From Branchiostoma lanceolatum (Eukaryota; Chordata; Leptocardii; Amphioxiformes; Branchiostomatidae): DNA of 64,000 bases. Numbering within the stretch: the stretch's first letter is position 1; each line of letters begins with the position of its first letter. A model generated the notes under the pieces. The model saw only the letters and a list, made by a program, of their open reading frames with translations, was not told the origin of the DNA and did not search any database. Shown here piece by piece: positions 10,301 to 20,900 of the stretch. The translations under genes and the position numbers were made by a program. The stretch lies in contig NC_089731.1 in NCBI RefSeq assembly GCF_035083965.1, positions 4,565,001-4,629,000 of the forward strand, in the 5' to 3' direction.

Positions 10301-13300
10301 CTCTAGATATATCCAAAGCGTGTGGTCACGATAATGTTGATAATCGCTTTCTTAAACTCATATGCCCTTACATATCTGATAAGATCGCTTACGTTTTCAA
10401 TTTGTCATTTTGCCATGGTGTCTTTCCAAAGGCCTGGAAACGGGCAAACGTGGTTCCAATTTTCAAAAAGGGAGAACCAGATGATGTATCTAATTATCGC
10501 CCCGTATCTCTGTTGCCCTGTTTGTCCAAAATTTTAGAAAAAATTGTATCCAAACACTTGAATAACCATTTGATGTCTCAAAATTTACTATATTCCCTCC
10601 AGTCGGGCTTCATCCGCGGAGATTCGACAGTAAATCAACTTATTTGTATTACTGATAAAATCTTTAATGCTCTAGATTCCAACAAAGAAGTCAGAGCGGT
10701 TTACTTAGACTTTTCTAGAGCATTTGACAAAGTCTGGCATAAAGGACTTATTTTCAAGCTGCAGAGAAACGGGGTCGACGGCCCAATCTTAAATTGGTTC
10801 CATAGCTACCTCTCTGACAGAGAGCAAAGAGTTGTTATTGATGGTCAATGTTCGGATTGGAGTTATGTTGGCGCAGGTGTACCTCAGGGTTCAGTTTTAG
10901 GGCCTCTCTTATTCCTTGTCTTCATTAATGACATGGTGGACGGTCTAGTTACATGCCCTTTTTTATTTGCTGACGATAGTTCATTATTGGACATTGTGGA
11001 AGATCCTAACGTTACAGCTGATCGACTCAATACTGATCTTAGGAAGATATCATTTTGGTCTTCAACATGGCTTATGAACCTTAACCCTTTAAAGACTGAA
11101 GAAATGTGTTTTTCTAAGAAATCAAATCCTCCCGACCACCCCCCTCTTCTTCTTGATAACTGTGTTATCAAATCAGTCAAAACCCACAAGCATATAGGGA
11201 CTTTTCTTACATCCACCTTGTCATGGGAAACACAAATTTCTCATATGATTGGCAAGGCGTCCAAACGAGTGTCCACTCTTAACAAATTGAAATTCAGATT
11301 ATCACGAACAGTACTTGATGTTATTTATGAATCCTTTATTCGTCCTCTCCTTGAATATGCTGACATTATTTGGCATGGATGTACTTTATATGATTCCCAG
11401 CGATTAGAACGTGTCCAATACGAATGCGCGCTTGCAGTCTCAGGGGCTGTAAGAGGGTCTTCGTATTCTTCGCTACTTTCTGAATTAGGTTTGGAAAAAC
11501 TTTCGGATCGTCGTCACGTTCACTCTCTGATCATGTTCTACAAAATTGTCCATGGCCATACTCGCCAGTATCTTAAGGATTTGATCCCTCCTGAAGTCTC
11601 CATTTCTACTTCTTATAATCTTCGCAACAAACTTAATCTAAGGATACCGCTCTGCTCTACAACTCGATATCAAAAGTCTTTTATTCCTTATGCAACGCAT
11701 CATTGGAACGGTATTGGCATAGCTGTTCGATCTTTAAATCTTTCGTTGTTTAAAAAACATCTAGTGAAATTAGTACGTCCCTCTTTCCATTCACATTTTA
11801 GTCATGGCCCCGGTACACTTGCGCCCTCCTCACACGCCTTCGCACCGGCACGTGCAGTCTTAACCTAAATTTATTTACACGCAACTTAGCAACAAGTCCA
11901 GCCTGCACTTGCGGATGTCGAAGCGAAAGCGTTGTTCATTATCTTTTGTACTGCCCTATATACAACCAACAAAGACTCAACCTTCTGGGCAACCTACGGA
12001 ACCTTTTAGCCCCTATTCTTGATATCGATACTTTGTCTGATCAAGCCTTCATTTATTTATTATTAAGAGGTTCATCCTTTGTTTCGTATGATTTCAACTG
12101 TAACATTTTAGGCTTGACTCAGCACTATATTTTGACAAGCAGACGTTTTAAAACTTAGTTCAGGTATATTGATATATTCATTGTTTGTTTGTTAGCTTGT
12201 TTGTATTGGACGACCCAATTGCTGTTTATTATTGTTATTGTACTTGTCTATGTAACTTGTATCTTTTTTTCCAGAGGTGATGTTTAATATTAGCTTTAGC
12301 TAGAGTACATCACCTCTGTGTCCTGTATATTCTTCTGTTGTTTAATAAAAAAATAAAAAAATGTTATCCTACCTGCCCCAGTTGTTCGATTGACGTGACA
12401 GTGCAGTTTCCCTTTCTGCAAAGTCGTTAGAGATTCTCCATCGCTCAAGCCGGCTTCATAATAAACACCATTAACTACATGGTAGTTTAGAACTCGTGCG
12501 AGGGCAGTTGCGTTCTGTAGAAGATACTGCAAGGTAGCGTTCGGTAGCTTCGCAAAGGCGGCGTCGGTTGGGGCAAAGAGAGTGAAGGGACCGTCATCTA
12601 GTTAAAAAAGAAAAGAAAAAGGATGACAAGCATTTGTTATTCAGTCAGTCACATTTGTGATGAAATGTGATGAAATTATTTGTGATGAATTGTGATGAAA
12701 TTATTCACGAGTGAACTTGATATATTCTTAAGTTGAAGCTTATGAAGCCATGTTCTTATTTCATTTTAGACACTGACTATTGATGGTCCGAACCTACCAC
12801 TTAGTAGTGGTCCTAGACCAGCTTTCTCGATGGCATCCCTCAAGACGGAAAGCTGGTTGATATAAGGCATCTCGCTGTTGATGGTTATAGCAGGGAATGG
12901 GTAGAGGACCTGGTCCACAACGTGAACCACGCCTTTACCAGCTGTGTTGTCTGCATTATTAACTAGACAACCGTTAGCTGTGATCGCCTGCAAATGGAAA
13001 AGATGTGCAGTTATCAATAAATGATTAGAATACTTTTTTACTTACTACATGTAGTATTGTTTGTCAATATCATTATCTAATACCTACCATTCTTTATTCA
13101 CGCGTAGTACACCAAGACAGCAGACTGTCCTTCTAACGCCTGTTAGATAATCAACTACAGTCATATACAGGCTTTAAGAATAAGAATAGATATTTCAAGA
13201 TAAAGGTATTCACTCTATCAACCTGCGCTGTCGTTACAGTAGAACGTAGTTTAGTTTATCATGTACGAATATTTTGATTGCTTGTTGGAGCATTATTTAT

Positions 13301-16011
13301 CTATTAGAGGAGGCAGGGCAAAATTGTGAAAAGAATGTTCACATGCATAGAATTAAAGATATTAAATCATGATAATGATGTATTGCAAATGCATTTAAGT
13401 TCGTGTGGTTTTTATCTCGCGCTAAGGCGAAAATGGAGTGTTTGCGGTGGTTTTAAGTTTGCGGCAGCTCTATAGTCACATACTGCTACAGTATTGGACA
13501 AAAATGTTCGCATTGGTTTTAAGTTCGCGGTGAAACGTCGACGCGAAAACCGCGAACATAAAACCACCGCGAACAGTTCTGCATTTGCAGTAATAGATTC
13601 ACAAATTTACCTTTGTTGATGGATAGATGTTGATTCGGATTCCAAAACCCTCCAGAAGCGATACCAGCACCTGGTTGTTGGTCATGTTGGTTGACAAGAC
13701 TTCCACGGGGCTTATGTGGAGCAACAGTACCTGTCACAGACAGTTAGAGGTAAAAATGGACGAATGAAACCACCGAGATTATACAATTTCTTGCTTCAGT
13801 GGATGCTGAAAGGTGTTAACGTCTATAGCGAAAACCTTATAAGAGGCTTTGACTGTCTTTTGTTTGTGTCGGAAGCTTACAACGATCCGACAGAACGTTC
13901 ACATACATAAATAATAACTGTTTTGAGTTATATGTTCGTTTTCTGATTGCGTCTAGTTGCGCTGTTACCATCCAGGATGTATATCTGTTGCCTACGACCT
14001 CGTTTACCGAATATGATTACAAGTTGAGTAACTAACCTCTAATAAAAAGAGTTTGTGATCTGACATATTCTTCTTCACATCATCCGGCAGTCTGGAGAAA
14101 GCGTCGTCTGTTGGCGCAAAGACAGTGCACGGATCTGGACACAGAATAAACAATAACAAGAGTTCTACGACCTCATACCTTCATCAAATGATTTTGACCT
14201 TTATGACTGACGTATTAGGAGTGTTTTTCATCAATCATCAATCATACCAGTTGATCCTCTTCACCCAAATAACATAAGTTGTCCAAACCTCCTTGTTATG
14301 ACTATGAGCTTAACAAAGAAGGTTATGCTAACATTTATCATCAATTATGCAAATAAGCTCCCTCCTTATTAGCATAATTTGATTCAATGGTGTTCACATT
14401 CACACAACTTCCTAATGCCACAAGTATGAAATTGCCGTCAGTTACTAGTATGGAATTATAGTAGTTTCTCATTAATTATGCTAATTAGGCCCACATTTGC
14501 ACAAATGTCACATATTTGAATAGTCATATCATGGAACACAGCAGATTCTTAAAATTGCCTCATTAATCATGCGAGTTAGAATTTGATTTGCATAATTATC
14601 ATCCAATCATACAAAGCATCACGTAAGCTATCTACATACCAAAAATCATGACCATCCATCAAGACCATCTCGAGTTATAGTTTTTCTCGTTAATTATGTC
14701 AATGAGGTTCTCATTTGCAAAGCTGATATCTATTAATATTTCTCTCTTCCTCAGTTACATATGTCACATGTTTGAGAGTCCTATCATGGAAATTGATTGA
14801 TGTATAAACTTTCCTCATTAATTATGCAAATTAGATACTAATTTGCATAATAAGTATCTAATCATGTACATCAGCACTCAAGCTATGTACTTACAAAAAT
14901 TTATGACCATCCACCAAGCCCTTCTTTAGTAATTCCCTTTCAAAGTCTGAAGCAAAACCTGCCCCTGCTATAGCCAACCCATAGGTATGCTTGGAGACTA
15001 CCTTACCAATGCCTACAGCTGGCTGACAGCCAATTTGTGTAACTGACGTTTCCTGCCTTCAAGATGACCCCTCAGGACCCGTATACCCCTATCCATGACG
15101 CCTTGGAACAACACAGCCAACACGTACACATACTTCAGCATACAATATAACACATTTTTACACTTTTCTCGTTAATTATGCAAAACACTTCGCCCAAAAT
15201 CTAATCATCTTGAGATTTCCCACATACACACCGACACACCAACTACGACAACAAACCATCCAGGCGTTCTCGACTTATTCTGTTCACTAACAGACACACA
15301 GACAAGCATCATCGAATAACCTTCTCGACGAAAATTCGTCGACGAAGGTAATAAAAGCACATTTTTTATGATAATGGCATGCTGGCGTCGTTTCTAGAAT
15401 AAGTAGTTGTTGATCTTTTCATTACATGCAAGATATGCACCAGAAAAAAAACTGTCGTCCCAACATCATCTATATACCATCGTAAAGGTCGGTGAACCCA
15501 TTATACCAACAAATCATGACCTTTGGCATCAAACAAACATCAAGACGTTTAGCTTTCATTGTCTTGAACATGGAACATCCAATTAAGCAGAACTAATTTG
15601 GAAGTTTGAAGCTGATGTATAATACATTTACATACAGAATACCGTCATTGTCAGCCTTATGCTTCGGACATTTGAAAGAAGGGGGCCTGCCAGGTAGATT
15701 ACCGGATTTTTGCACTTTCGGGCGTGACTCTTACGTGGCCCCTGGGACATGTACACCCTGCGTCTCCCGGGCTAACATTACACCTCCTGATGACTACACC
15801 CCCTGCGGGCACCGACGCAGCTATGGCCGAAGCATAAGCAGTACCTGTACATCGACCACATGCCTCCTTTTTCCAGAGCAGAGCTGAACCCAGACACCTC
15901 GAGCAGCTGCACCATGGTTTTGAGACCGAGGCTTCGCATGACTTCCACTACATTGTTCTGCGCATTAGCCGAATAGAATATAAGAAGTACGACTACAAGG
16001 GACTTCATCAT
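7376..16011 (-). CDS. secreted two-domain fasciclin (FAS1) protein, complete
   Basis: Six coding exons on the minus strand: 15864-16011, 14037-14134, 13611-13730, 12798-12987, 12373-12597 and 7376-7479. Together they give a 294-aa product with consistent phase. An 18-residue signal peptide ([18 protein letters not shown]) leads two FAS1 domains. Domain 1 shows [11 protein letters not shown], then LSTNMTNNQ, and ends [12 protein letters not shown]; domain 2 shows [27 protein letters not shown], and ends [12 protein letters not shown] just before the stop. FAS1 domains mediate extracellular adhesion (periostin/TGFBI-type); the protein has no membrane anchor, so it is probably matrix or secreted. 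Intron 1 uses a GC donor (GGAG|GCATGT), the only one that keeps phase. Intron 5 (7480-12372) holds the L2-type retroelement; intron 1 holds a 1.2-kb repeat; intron 3 a MITE. The last exon would be missed without looking beyond the retroelement. Confidence 0.92.
7480..8061. other. distal part of FAS1 intron 5
   Basis: Between the last FAS1 exon and the retroelement I see no exon. About 7860-8000 matches, in inverted orientation, a stretch near 34690-34790 (shared GATCAATAATG and GTTACAGACACGTGAC), so it is an interspersed repeat. Confidence 0.5.
8066..8371 (+). pseudogene. C-terminal fragment of retroelement ORF1
   Basis: A 101-codon frame with [20 protein letters not shown] then [20 protein letters not shown] resembles the RNA-binding C-terminal domain of LINE ORF1 proteins (P-I-V-KF, then a second strand followed by LT). 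The N-terminal part is missing, so the copy is 5'-truncated here. Position just upstream of ORF2 supports this. Would bind element RNA in an intact element. Confidence 0.6.
8758..11868 (+). CDS. retrotransposon ORF2: 2A-like leader, APE endonuclease, reverse transcriptase
   Basis: A 1036-codon open frame from the first ATG; the GTG four codons earlier was not taken. Residues 1-58 are partly hydrophobic and end in GDIHPNPGP (8914-8940), a 2A-like ribosome-skipping motif of the kind reported at the start of APE-type retrotransposon ORFs in amphioxus and sea urchin; His replaces the usual Glu. The APE endonuclease follows ([35 protein letters not shown]). Its last motif reads GCHHCPI instead of the usual SDH, so the Asp is replaced. 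Reverse transcriptase motifs are intact: [45 protein letters not shown] and the catalytic FADDSSLL. The frame ends early through a frameshift; the real C-terminus continues in another frame. It nicks target DNA and primes reverse transcription there. Confidence 0.93.
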   Translation: MPIDIEQYRAVIGMFSAGLTFTIKLSLKYTLSLDKCFSYTVACISVIVILLAGDIHPNPGPVSRKDLNFMHINVNSLVAGTKMDELSALVVRFKLDVVAISETWLGESVDSVAISLDGFQAPIRRDRNRHGGGVLIYISDQIAYKRRSDLEPKSVECIWLELFAGCYRVIFSVYYRPPGQDASTANEFIDLFTDSVFAAGSSNYDAVIITGDFNAKHNAWWAPDPITSVGSKLFQASTMLNLTQVISEPTCDLSRSPSLIDLLFTDMKNLVKSTTVLSPLSGCHHCPIITTFNMSLKSPRPYIRTIWEYPKIDHDLLAEFSSDSKWHEIFYCNAVDDACYKLVDLIFEAKTKCVPHKDILIRPRDKPWMSPRIRSLMRRRDKLHRNAKVSNSTTLWSAYRNVRNKLVREISLAKSNYNSRLADSLTTSPCSSKKWWHIVKSFYCSKVSSNIPPLRSGHLYVTDSCEKATMFNNFFTAQASVDDTKASLPQLDFLTDVRFSECFTTPAEIELYVSSLDISKACGHDNVDNRFLKLICPYISDKIAYVFNLSFCHGVFPKAWKRANVVPIFKKGEPDDVSNYRPVSLLPCLSKILEKIVSKHLNNHLMSQNLLYSLQSGFIRGDSTVNQLICITDKIFNALDSNKEVRAVYLDFSRAFDKVWHKGLIFKLQRNGVDGPILNWFHSYLSDREQRVVIDGQCSDWSYVGAGVPQGSVLGPLLFLVFINDMVDGLVTCPFLFADDSSLLDIVEDPNVTADRLNTDLRKISFWSSTWLMNLNPLKTEEMCFSKKSNPPDHPPLLLDNCVIKSVKTHKHIGTFLTSTLSWETQISHMIGKASKRVSTLNKLKFRLSRTVLDVIYESFIRPLLEYADIIWHGCTLYDSQRLERVQYECALAVSGAVRGSSYSSLLSELGLEKLSDRRHVHSLIMFYKIVHGHTRQYLKDLIPPEVSISTSYNLRNKLNLRIPLCSTTRYQKSFIPYATHHWNGIGIAVRSLNLSLFKKHLVKLVRPSFHSHFSHGPGTLAPSSHAFAPARAVLT
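11829..12158 (+). pseudogene. frameshifted C-terminus of retrotransposon ORF2
   Basis: In another frame, overlapping the ORF2 end, the sequence reads [17 protein letters not shown] and [20 protein letters not shown], then continues to a stop at 12156-12158. The Cys-x-Cys...His...Cys pattern is the conserved C-terminal knuckle of L2/CR1 ORF2 proteins. A single indel around 11790-11830 separates it from the main frame, so this copy is probably not fully functional. Confidence 0.8.
12273..12317 (+). other. 3' UTR stem-loop of the retrotransposon
   Basis: AGAGGTGATGT (12273-12283) pairs perfectly with ACATCACCTCT (12307-12317) across a 23-nt loop, about 40 bases before the AATAAA-type tail. L2-clade elements such as eel UnaL2 use a 3' stem-loop as the reverse-transcriptase recognition site; I infer the same role here. 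Confidence 0.75.
13381..13592. mobile_element. MITE with TAYTGCAAATGCA ends, FAS1 intron 3
   Basis: The left end (from 13381) TATTGCAAATGCA is an inverted match to the right end TGCATTTGCAGTA. The interior is full of TTAAGTTCGCGG-type words that also pair internally. It ends about 18 bp from the splice donor of FAS1 exon 3. Confidence 0.65.
14155..15357 (-). repeat. 1.2-kb interspersed repeat, copy 1 (FAS1 intron 1)
   Basis: Reverse complement of 30420-31665 over nearly its whole length, with internal subrepeats around TAATTATGCAAATTAG. One end carries AGTTCTACGACCTCATACCT, the other CAGACACACAGACAAGCATC. A third, partial copy is at 36998-37290. No coding capacity seen; class unknown (non-autonomous). 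Confidence 0.8.
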
Positions 16012-17996
16012 ATCAGCTTGAATAATAACGGTTCTTCTGTATCTGGCTTAGTCGAACGTAAGGAAAAGGAGGTTACGTCACCTTATATTGTAACACTGCA
16101 GTGGCTTAAACAAGATGGTGACCTTTAGTCTTAGGGGTGAAGGTGAGGCCAGATAAGCTAAAGATTAATTTTGAATCAATTGTCTGGCGGGAGATAAATA
16201 TAGTTCCGGGCTAACTTGCCGAGTATCATGTTTTTCCTACTCTGTGATCGGTCAGTGGTTAGAGTTCAGACATATTTCATGTCCTTAACTGAATACTTTC
16301 GGCACAGAAATAAATGCAAGTATCGTGCGTGCACCTGATGTATTCCACCAACATTGGCGGTAATTTTGACAAAGATTGGCGGTAATTTCATATGTTATCA
16401 AATACTTCTCATTTGCAATAACCTCCGAGTCAGAGACTAAGAATACGTTTCTAATGATAAGTGGCAAAATTGTAAGTTGAAACCTAAATTGTGGCTTGAT
16501 ATTTAGGATGTCCGTATTTAGGTCGAAGGTGGTCTCAGACTTGGGGGGGGGGGGGTGTAGGGGGGGTGGTCAATTGCAAACTGACAACGGAAGGACCTAT
16601 GAAGGACGCCAAGATCAACGTTAAAGATGCTCGTCGATGAAGGTTGTCCCCGCTATACCCCCATTCCACTTGGACGGCGGTCTCGCCGCGCTCCCTCCGC
16701 GCTCTCGCCGCGCTCTCGCCGCGCTCTCGGCGCTCTCACGGCGATCTGGCCGAATTGAGGTCGCCGTGAGAGCGCGGCGAGAGCGCCGTCCCAGTGGAAT
16801 GGGGGCCTTAACAAATGGTAGATATCATTTCATCGATCTGTACTATAAGTGGAACTTCTTTGTAGGTCCACTTCGAAAGCAATGTTACCATGACGTTAAG
16901 ATACTTGACATGGTTTGCACCACTGACATCTTGTAATCAGGTTGACGAACGGCTGCATTTTGAAGCACCAGCTTTGTCTGTCAAAATAACCGTGACAGGA
17001 TAGCCTTTTAGGTAGATATAGACATAGAGAAGCAATGCAGCTGAACAGAAACAGGATATCGTCCACTTTCTTGTCTTTCCGGTCATTTCATGACCTAGTT
17101 TTTGCAGTACTGCCAGTAGGCCTAGGGTTTTTTTTACTAGCAGCATGACAAGATGGTTAAAACAATGGGCTCTCGGCCGGTGTTGGAAAGATTCACAGAG
17201 TCCTTCCATCAGCCAGAAAATCGAAAAACGCACATGCATTAGTTGATTGGGTTGCTTTGTTTGGTTGCAGAAAAATACAGCCAGGGCTTCCCAATAGCCG
17301 AAGGCTAATACAAACAATCACAAACTTTTACGACCAGAATACGACTAAAATACATGTAAACGCGCACACAAGATACAAGACTAGAATACATTGATTTTTC
17401 TTATACCAAACTATCACAAAACGAAAGCACATATCAAAAAAGAGTTACACTAAATCTATATTACAACTTATTACAAAGTCATTATTGGGGTAGGTCAGTC
17501 ATTATTTACTGAGTATTTGTTGCCAAGTGATGTACAGAGTTTGTTTTTGAAGGAGCTGACAGTGATTGTTGTGCGGACGTTACTAGGTGGAGAGTTGTTT
17601 TCACTCGTCAGGTCAAGACTGAACGATTGAGGAGATATCAGACGGACAGGTAGAACCCTGTGTATGAACTAGGTCAGCCACATAAGTTTCCCAAATCTGT
17701 CATTGCTGCACAAACTGTAAACGGATGCTTCATGCTTCGCCTTCCGTACTGTCGCCGGACGACTTCGTACCCGCAAACACTCATGTACATTCTGTATAGC
17801 TAGGGTTATATAAAGGACAGGGATTCCGTAGGGACTATCAGTGTTTCACATGCCTGTAGGCGTGTTAAGCTGGCTCTATCACCCCATTCTTTGATCATAC
17901 AGGGGACACGTCTAATGGCATTATCTACCGAAAAAGGCATACGTGTTTGTTATATCGAGCGTTTGAGGCAGAAAGTTTGACGCGGGAGAAGTAAAA
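16012..17996. other. divergent spacer between FAS1 and SLCO
   Basis: Both genes start outward from here. A minus-strand TATATTTAT near 16195-16203 could be a TATA box about 185 bp upstream of the FAS1 start; weak. A run of 13 G at 16543-16555 followed by further G runs could form a quadruplex. A GC-rich palindromic element lies at 16658-16805. A hydrophobic minus-strand frame at 16937-17317 has no recognisable domain. Nothing else seen to 17996. Confidence 0.4.
16658..16805. mobile_element. GC-rich palindromic MITE-like element
   Basis: CCCCCATTCCACT (16658) is mirrored by AGTGGAATGGGGG (to 16805). The interior is a ladder of CGCTCTCGCCG words that pair with CGGCGAGAGCG words on the other arm. 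About 148 bp, strongly GC-rich in an AT-rich region. Confidence 0.7.
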
Positions 17997-20900
17997 ATGA
18001 GGAGAGACGAAGACGAGACGGTGAAGTGCGGAGTGGCTTGTTACCATCCTAGGTGGGCCCGGAGACTGGCTAACCCCAAATTATTCTGTGTAGTTTGGTG
18101 TCTAGCCATCATGACTCAGAGTATCACTGGGGTCGGCCTTCTAACTGCAGTGCTGTCTACTATAGAGACCAGGTAAGTTGGGATTATCAGACGATGAGTA
18201 CGAATTAGCATAATCATATTATTTGGTTTGACTGAATGACATATTTGTGCCTTTCTGTGGCTTGATAAAAATGGTTTATAAATATTGCAATCTTCTTGTA
18301 TTGTTCAATACAAGTACCAATATGTTATTTTGGATCCAGCAAATACTTAGAATATTATCATTGTAGTAGTCTTTTGTTTGCTCCGAAGACGAAACATTTT
18401 CCTTGATGCATTCAAAATATCACTTAGTCTACTAACGTTAGTTTACCATATTCACGGCAGTTTGTCAGTTTAGAAGTGACACACATCAAACCAAGGAGTA
18501 ACTCGTCGTTTTTCTCCCCTATAATATGTATTTTGTGTTATTTCTCTACTCCTGCTTATAAGAAAATATATTAATCAAAATGCACTGACAAAATATGCCA
18601 AGAAGGGACGTGTACTCAGAACAGGTGGTTAGGGCCCTGTCACAATTGTGCGTATATCATATACCATTGTTTGTTGTTTGCATGTATACAGTAGTTGTAG
18701 AAGACCTTACGAAAGTCGCTGTACTTTTGTCGTGTCAATAAAGATTTCTCTATCAAATGCGCGTGAGTTTAACATGTTTTGGGTTTAAGTAAGGTTTGCG
18801 GGGGAAAAGTTGTTTTTTACTTTGTCCACCGTTGTGCAGCCAGGTGATCGAACCTTAGCAATCACCAATTCGGCTGCAAACTTAACCTAAACCAAAAACA
18901 TGTTGATACGCAACTCGTGCGGACTTGTATATACGCACACGTGTGACAGGGCCTTTAAAGCCCCCGTCACAGCTGTGCGTATATCCGTTGCGTGTGAGTT
19001 GCGCATTGACATTTTTTTCATACGCCGCCGTGCGCACAATACGTATCTCACACGCATCTCAATCGATTTGTGTAAGTTTTATGTACGCCGGCATACGCAC
19101 AATACGGCCCAGTAGGCATGATAGTTTGGGGTATGAACGAAATTACGCATATACGCAAGTAATACGTTATAACTATTTTTCGATTATTTTGATGCATGTG
19201 TGAGGCTCATAAATATGAATAATGAAACGTGAGTCACATATTCGTCAAAATAATCGAAAAATTCCACAACTATGTGCGTACGGCTGCGTATTGAATTTTG
19301 CCCATACGTAACTCACACGTAACGGGTATACGCACAAGTGTGACAGGGCCCTAAGTTCCACACACACTTGTGCGTATATGAAAGTCCACATGGGATACTC
19401 AGTAACGATGTTTTGGTTTAGGTAAAGTTTGCGGTCGAAAAAGTAATCTAGCTAGCTCTTTGTGTCGATAGCAAGGCCTCACAATGGTGCGTTAAAGTAC
19501 ATGTAGAAAACACCTTCCGCGCAAACTTTACCTAGCTACAGCAAAAATGTTAATACGCAACTCATGCGCTCATAAATATACATACAAGTGTGAGGGGGCC
19601 CAAACATAGAGCGGCCAGTAAGAGACAAGACATAATTATCTTGCTATTATTACCTTCGCCATCATAATAAATGTGTATAAAGAGGTGTTTTTACGTTCAA
19701 CTTGTTACTCCGTATCGCAGGTTCCAGCTTGAAAGTAAAGACCTCGGGGTGCTTGCCAGTGCAGCAGACATAGGGTGCATTATCGGGTTAGCTGTGTTGT
19801 CCTATTATGGAGGCAGACCCGGAGTGAACCGACCAAAAATACTTGGTAAGGGTATACACCCCGACCAATCGAATCACATGAACCGCATTGAAACTCAGAT
19901 TCGTATCAGGCATTTCTCGACAAGTCGCTTTCTAACTTGCGTTCACGACTACATCTGACCAAACAAACTCGCCAGTGAGATGGTGGAAGGTGTCAGCTTC
20001 CAAAAGACGTTTTCAGATTGACAATTTTGGCACTTTGGAAGTGATTGAATCCACCCGCGATTTAACGCTTAGAGAAAAGTAGTAGAAACTAGAAGTTAAA
20101 TCGCGGGCGGATTCAATCACTTCCAAAGTGCCAAAATCTGAGAACGTCTTTTAGAAGCTGACACCTTCCACCATCTCACTGGCGAGTTTGTTTGGTCAGA
20201 TGTAGTCGTGAACGCAAGTTAGAAGTGATTTGTCGGGAAATGACCCATACGAATCTGAGTTTCAATGCGATTCACGTGATTCGATTGGTCGGGGTGGTAT
20301 AGCGTCTATCGAAGGCCCTTCTACATTTTACTTTTTATTGTTCATTGTGTTTTTCATTGTCATCTATTTCAGTTTTCAGCAATATTAAAGCTGTTCGCTA
20401 GCTGAAAATCGGTAATACAAGCAAGCAAAATCGTTATATCATTCACATCGAAATGATGATAGGGTGATCTATTCACTGTTTAGGAATCTGTACATTGGTT
20501 TTTGCCATCGGGAGCTTTGCATTTGGCTTCGCCCACGTCATGACTCCTGCCTACGAGGTCGACTCAGGCGCTCTTACGAACGGGACACGGGATGAAGCCA
20601 AGGTAAGAAGTCATCATTATCATCTCGTCGTGTAGGTTTCACGGATGTTCATGGCAACAACGACTGAAAATTCCACCCTTGGTAATGGACACGATCATAT
20701 ACAGTCAGTTGTGAGATAACAGTCGACCGTCGCGATCGTTACCGTGTTATAGTCTATATTTTCGTGCCAGATCTTTATCAATTAGCAGCAAATTCTAGCG
20801 CGGCCAGCTTTTTCAACAGGAGTTCTTGTTTGACAAGGTCGACAAAACCGACCATCTTCAATGATCTATGGCAACGTTTCAGTAACAAGACAACTGAATT

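Larger units (their letters stand above)
8062..12361 (+). mobile_element. L2/CR1-group non-LTR retrotransposon, nearly full length
   Basis: Order of parts: end of an ORF1-like frame (8066-8371), about 390 bp linker, ORF2 with 2A-like motif, endonuclease and reverse transcriptase (8758-11868), a frameshifted zinc-knuckle C-terminus (to 12158), a 3' UTR with a perfect 11-bp stem-loop (12273-12317), and an AATAAAAAAATAAAAAAA tail. It is 5'-truncated within ORF1. It lies antisense to FAS1 in its last intron, with the tail only 11 bp from the donor of FAS1 exon 5. No clear target duplication was found, which is common for L2. Confidence 0.9.

Noticed and set aside
16937..17317. 126-codon minus-strand hydrophobic frame with one possible membrane helix
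   Set aside because: No family recognised, no partner exons found; kept only as a remark in the spacer entry.
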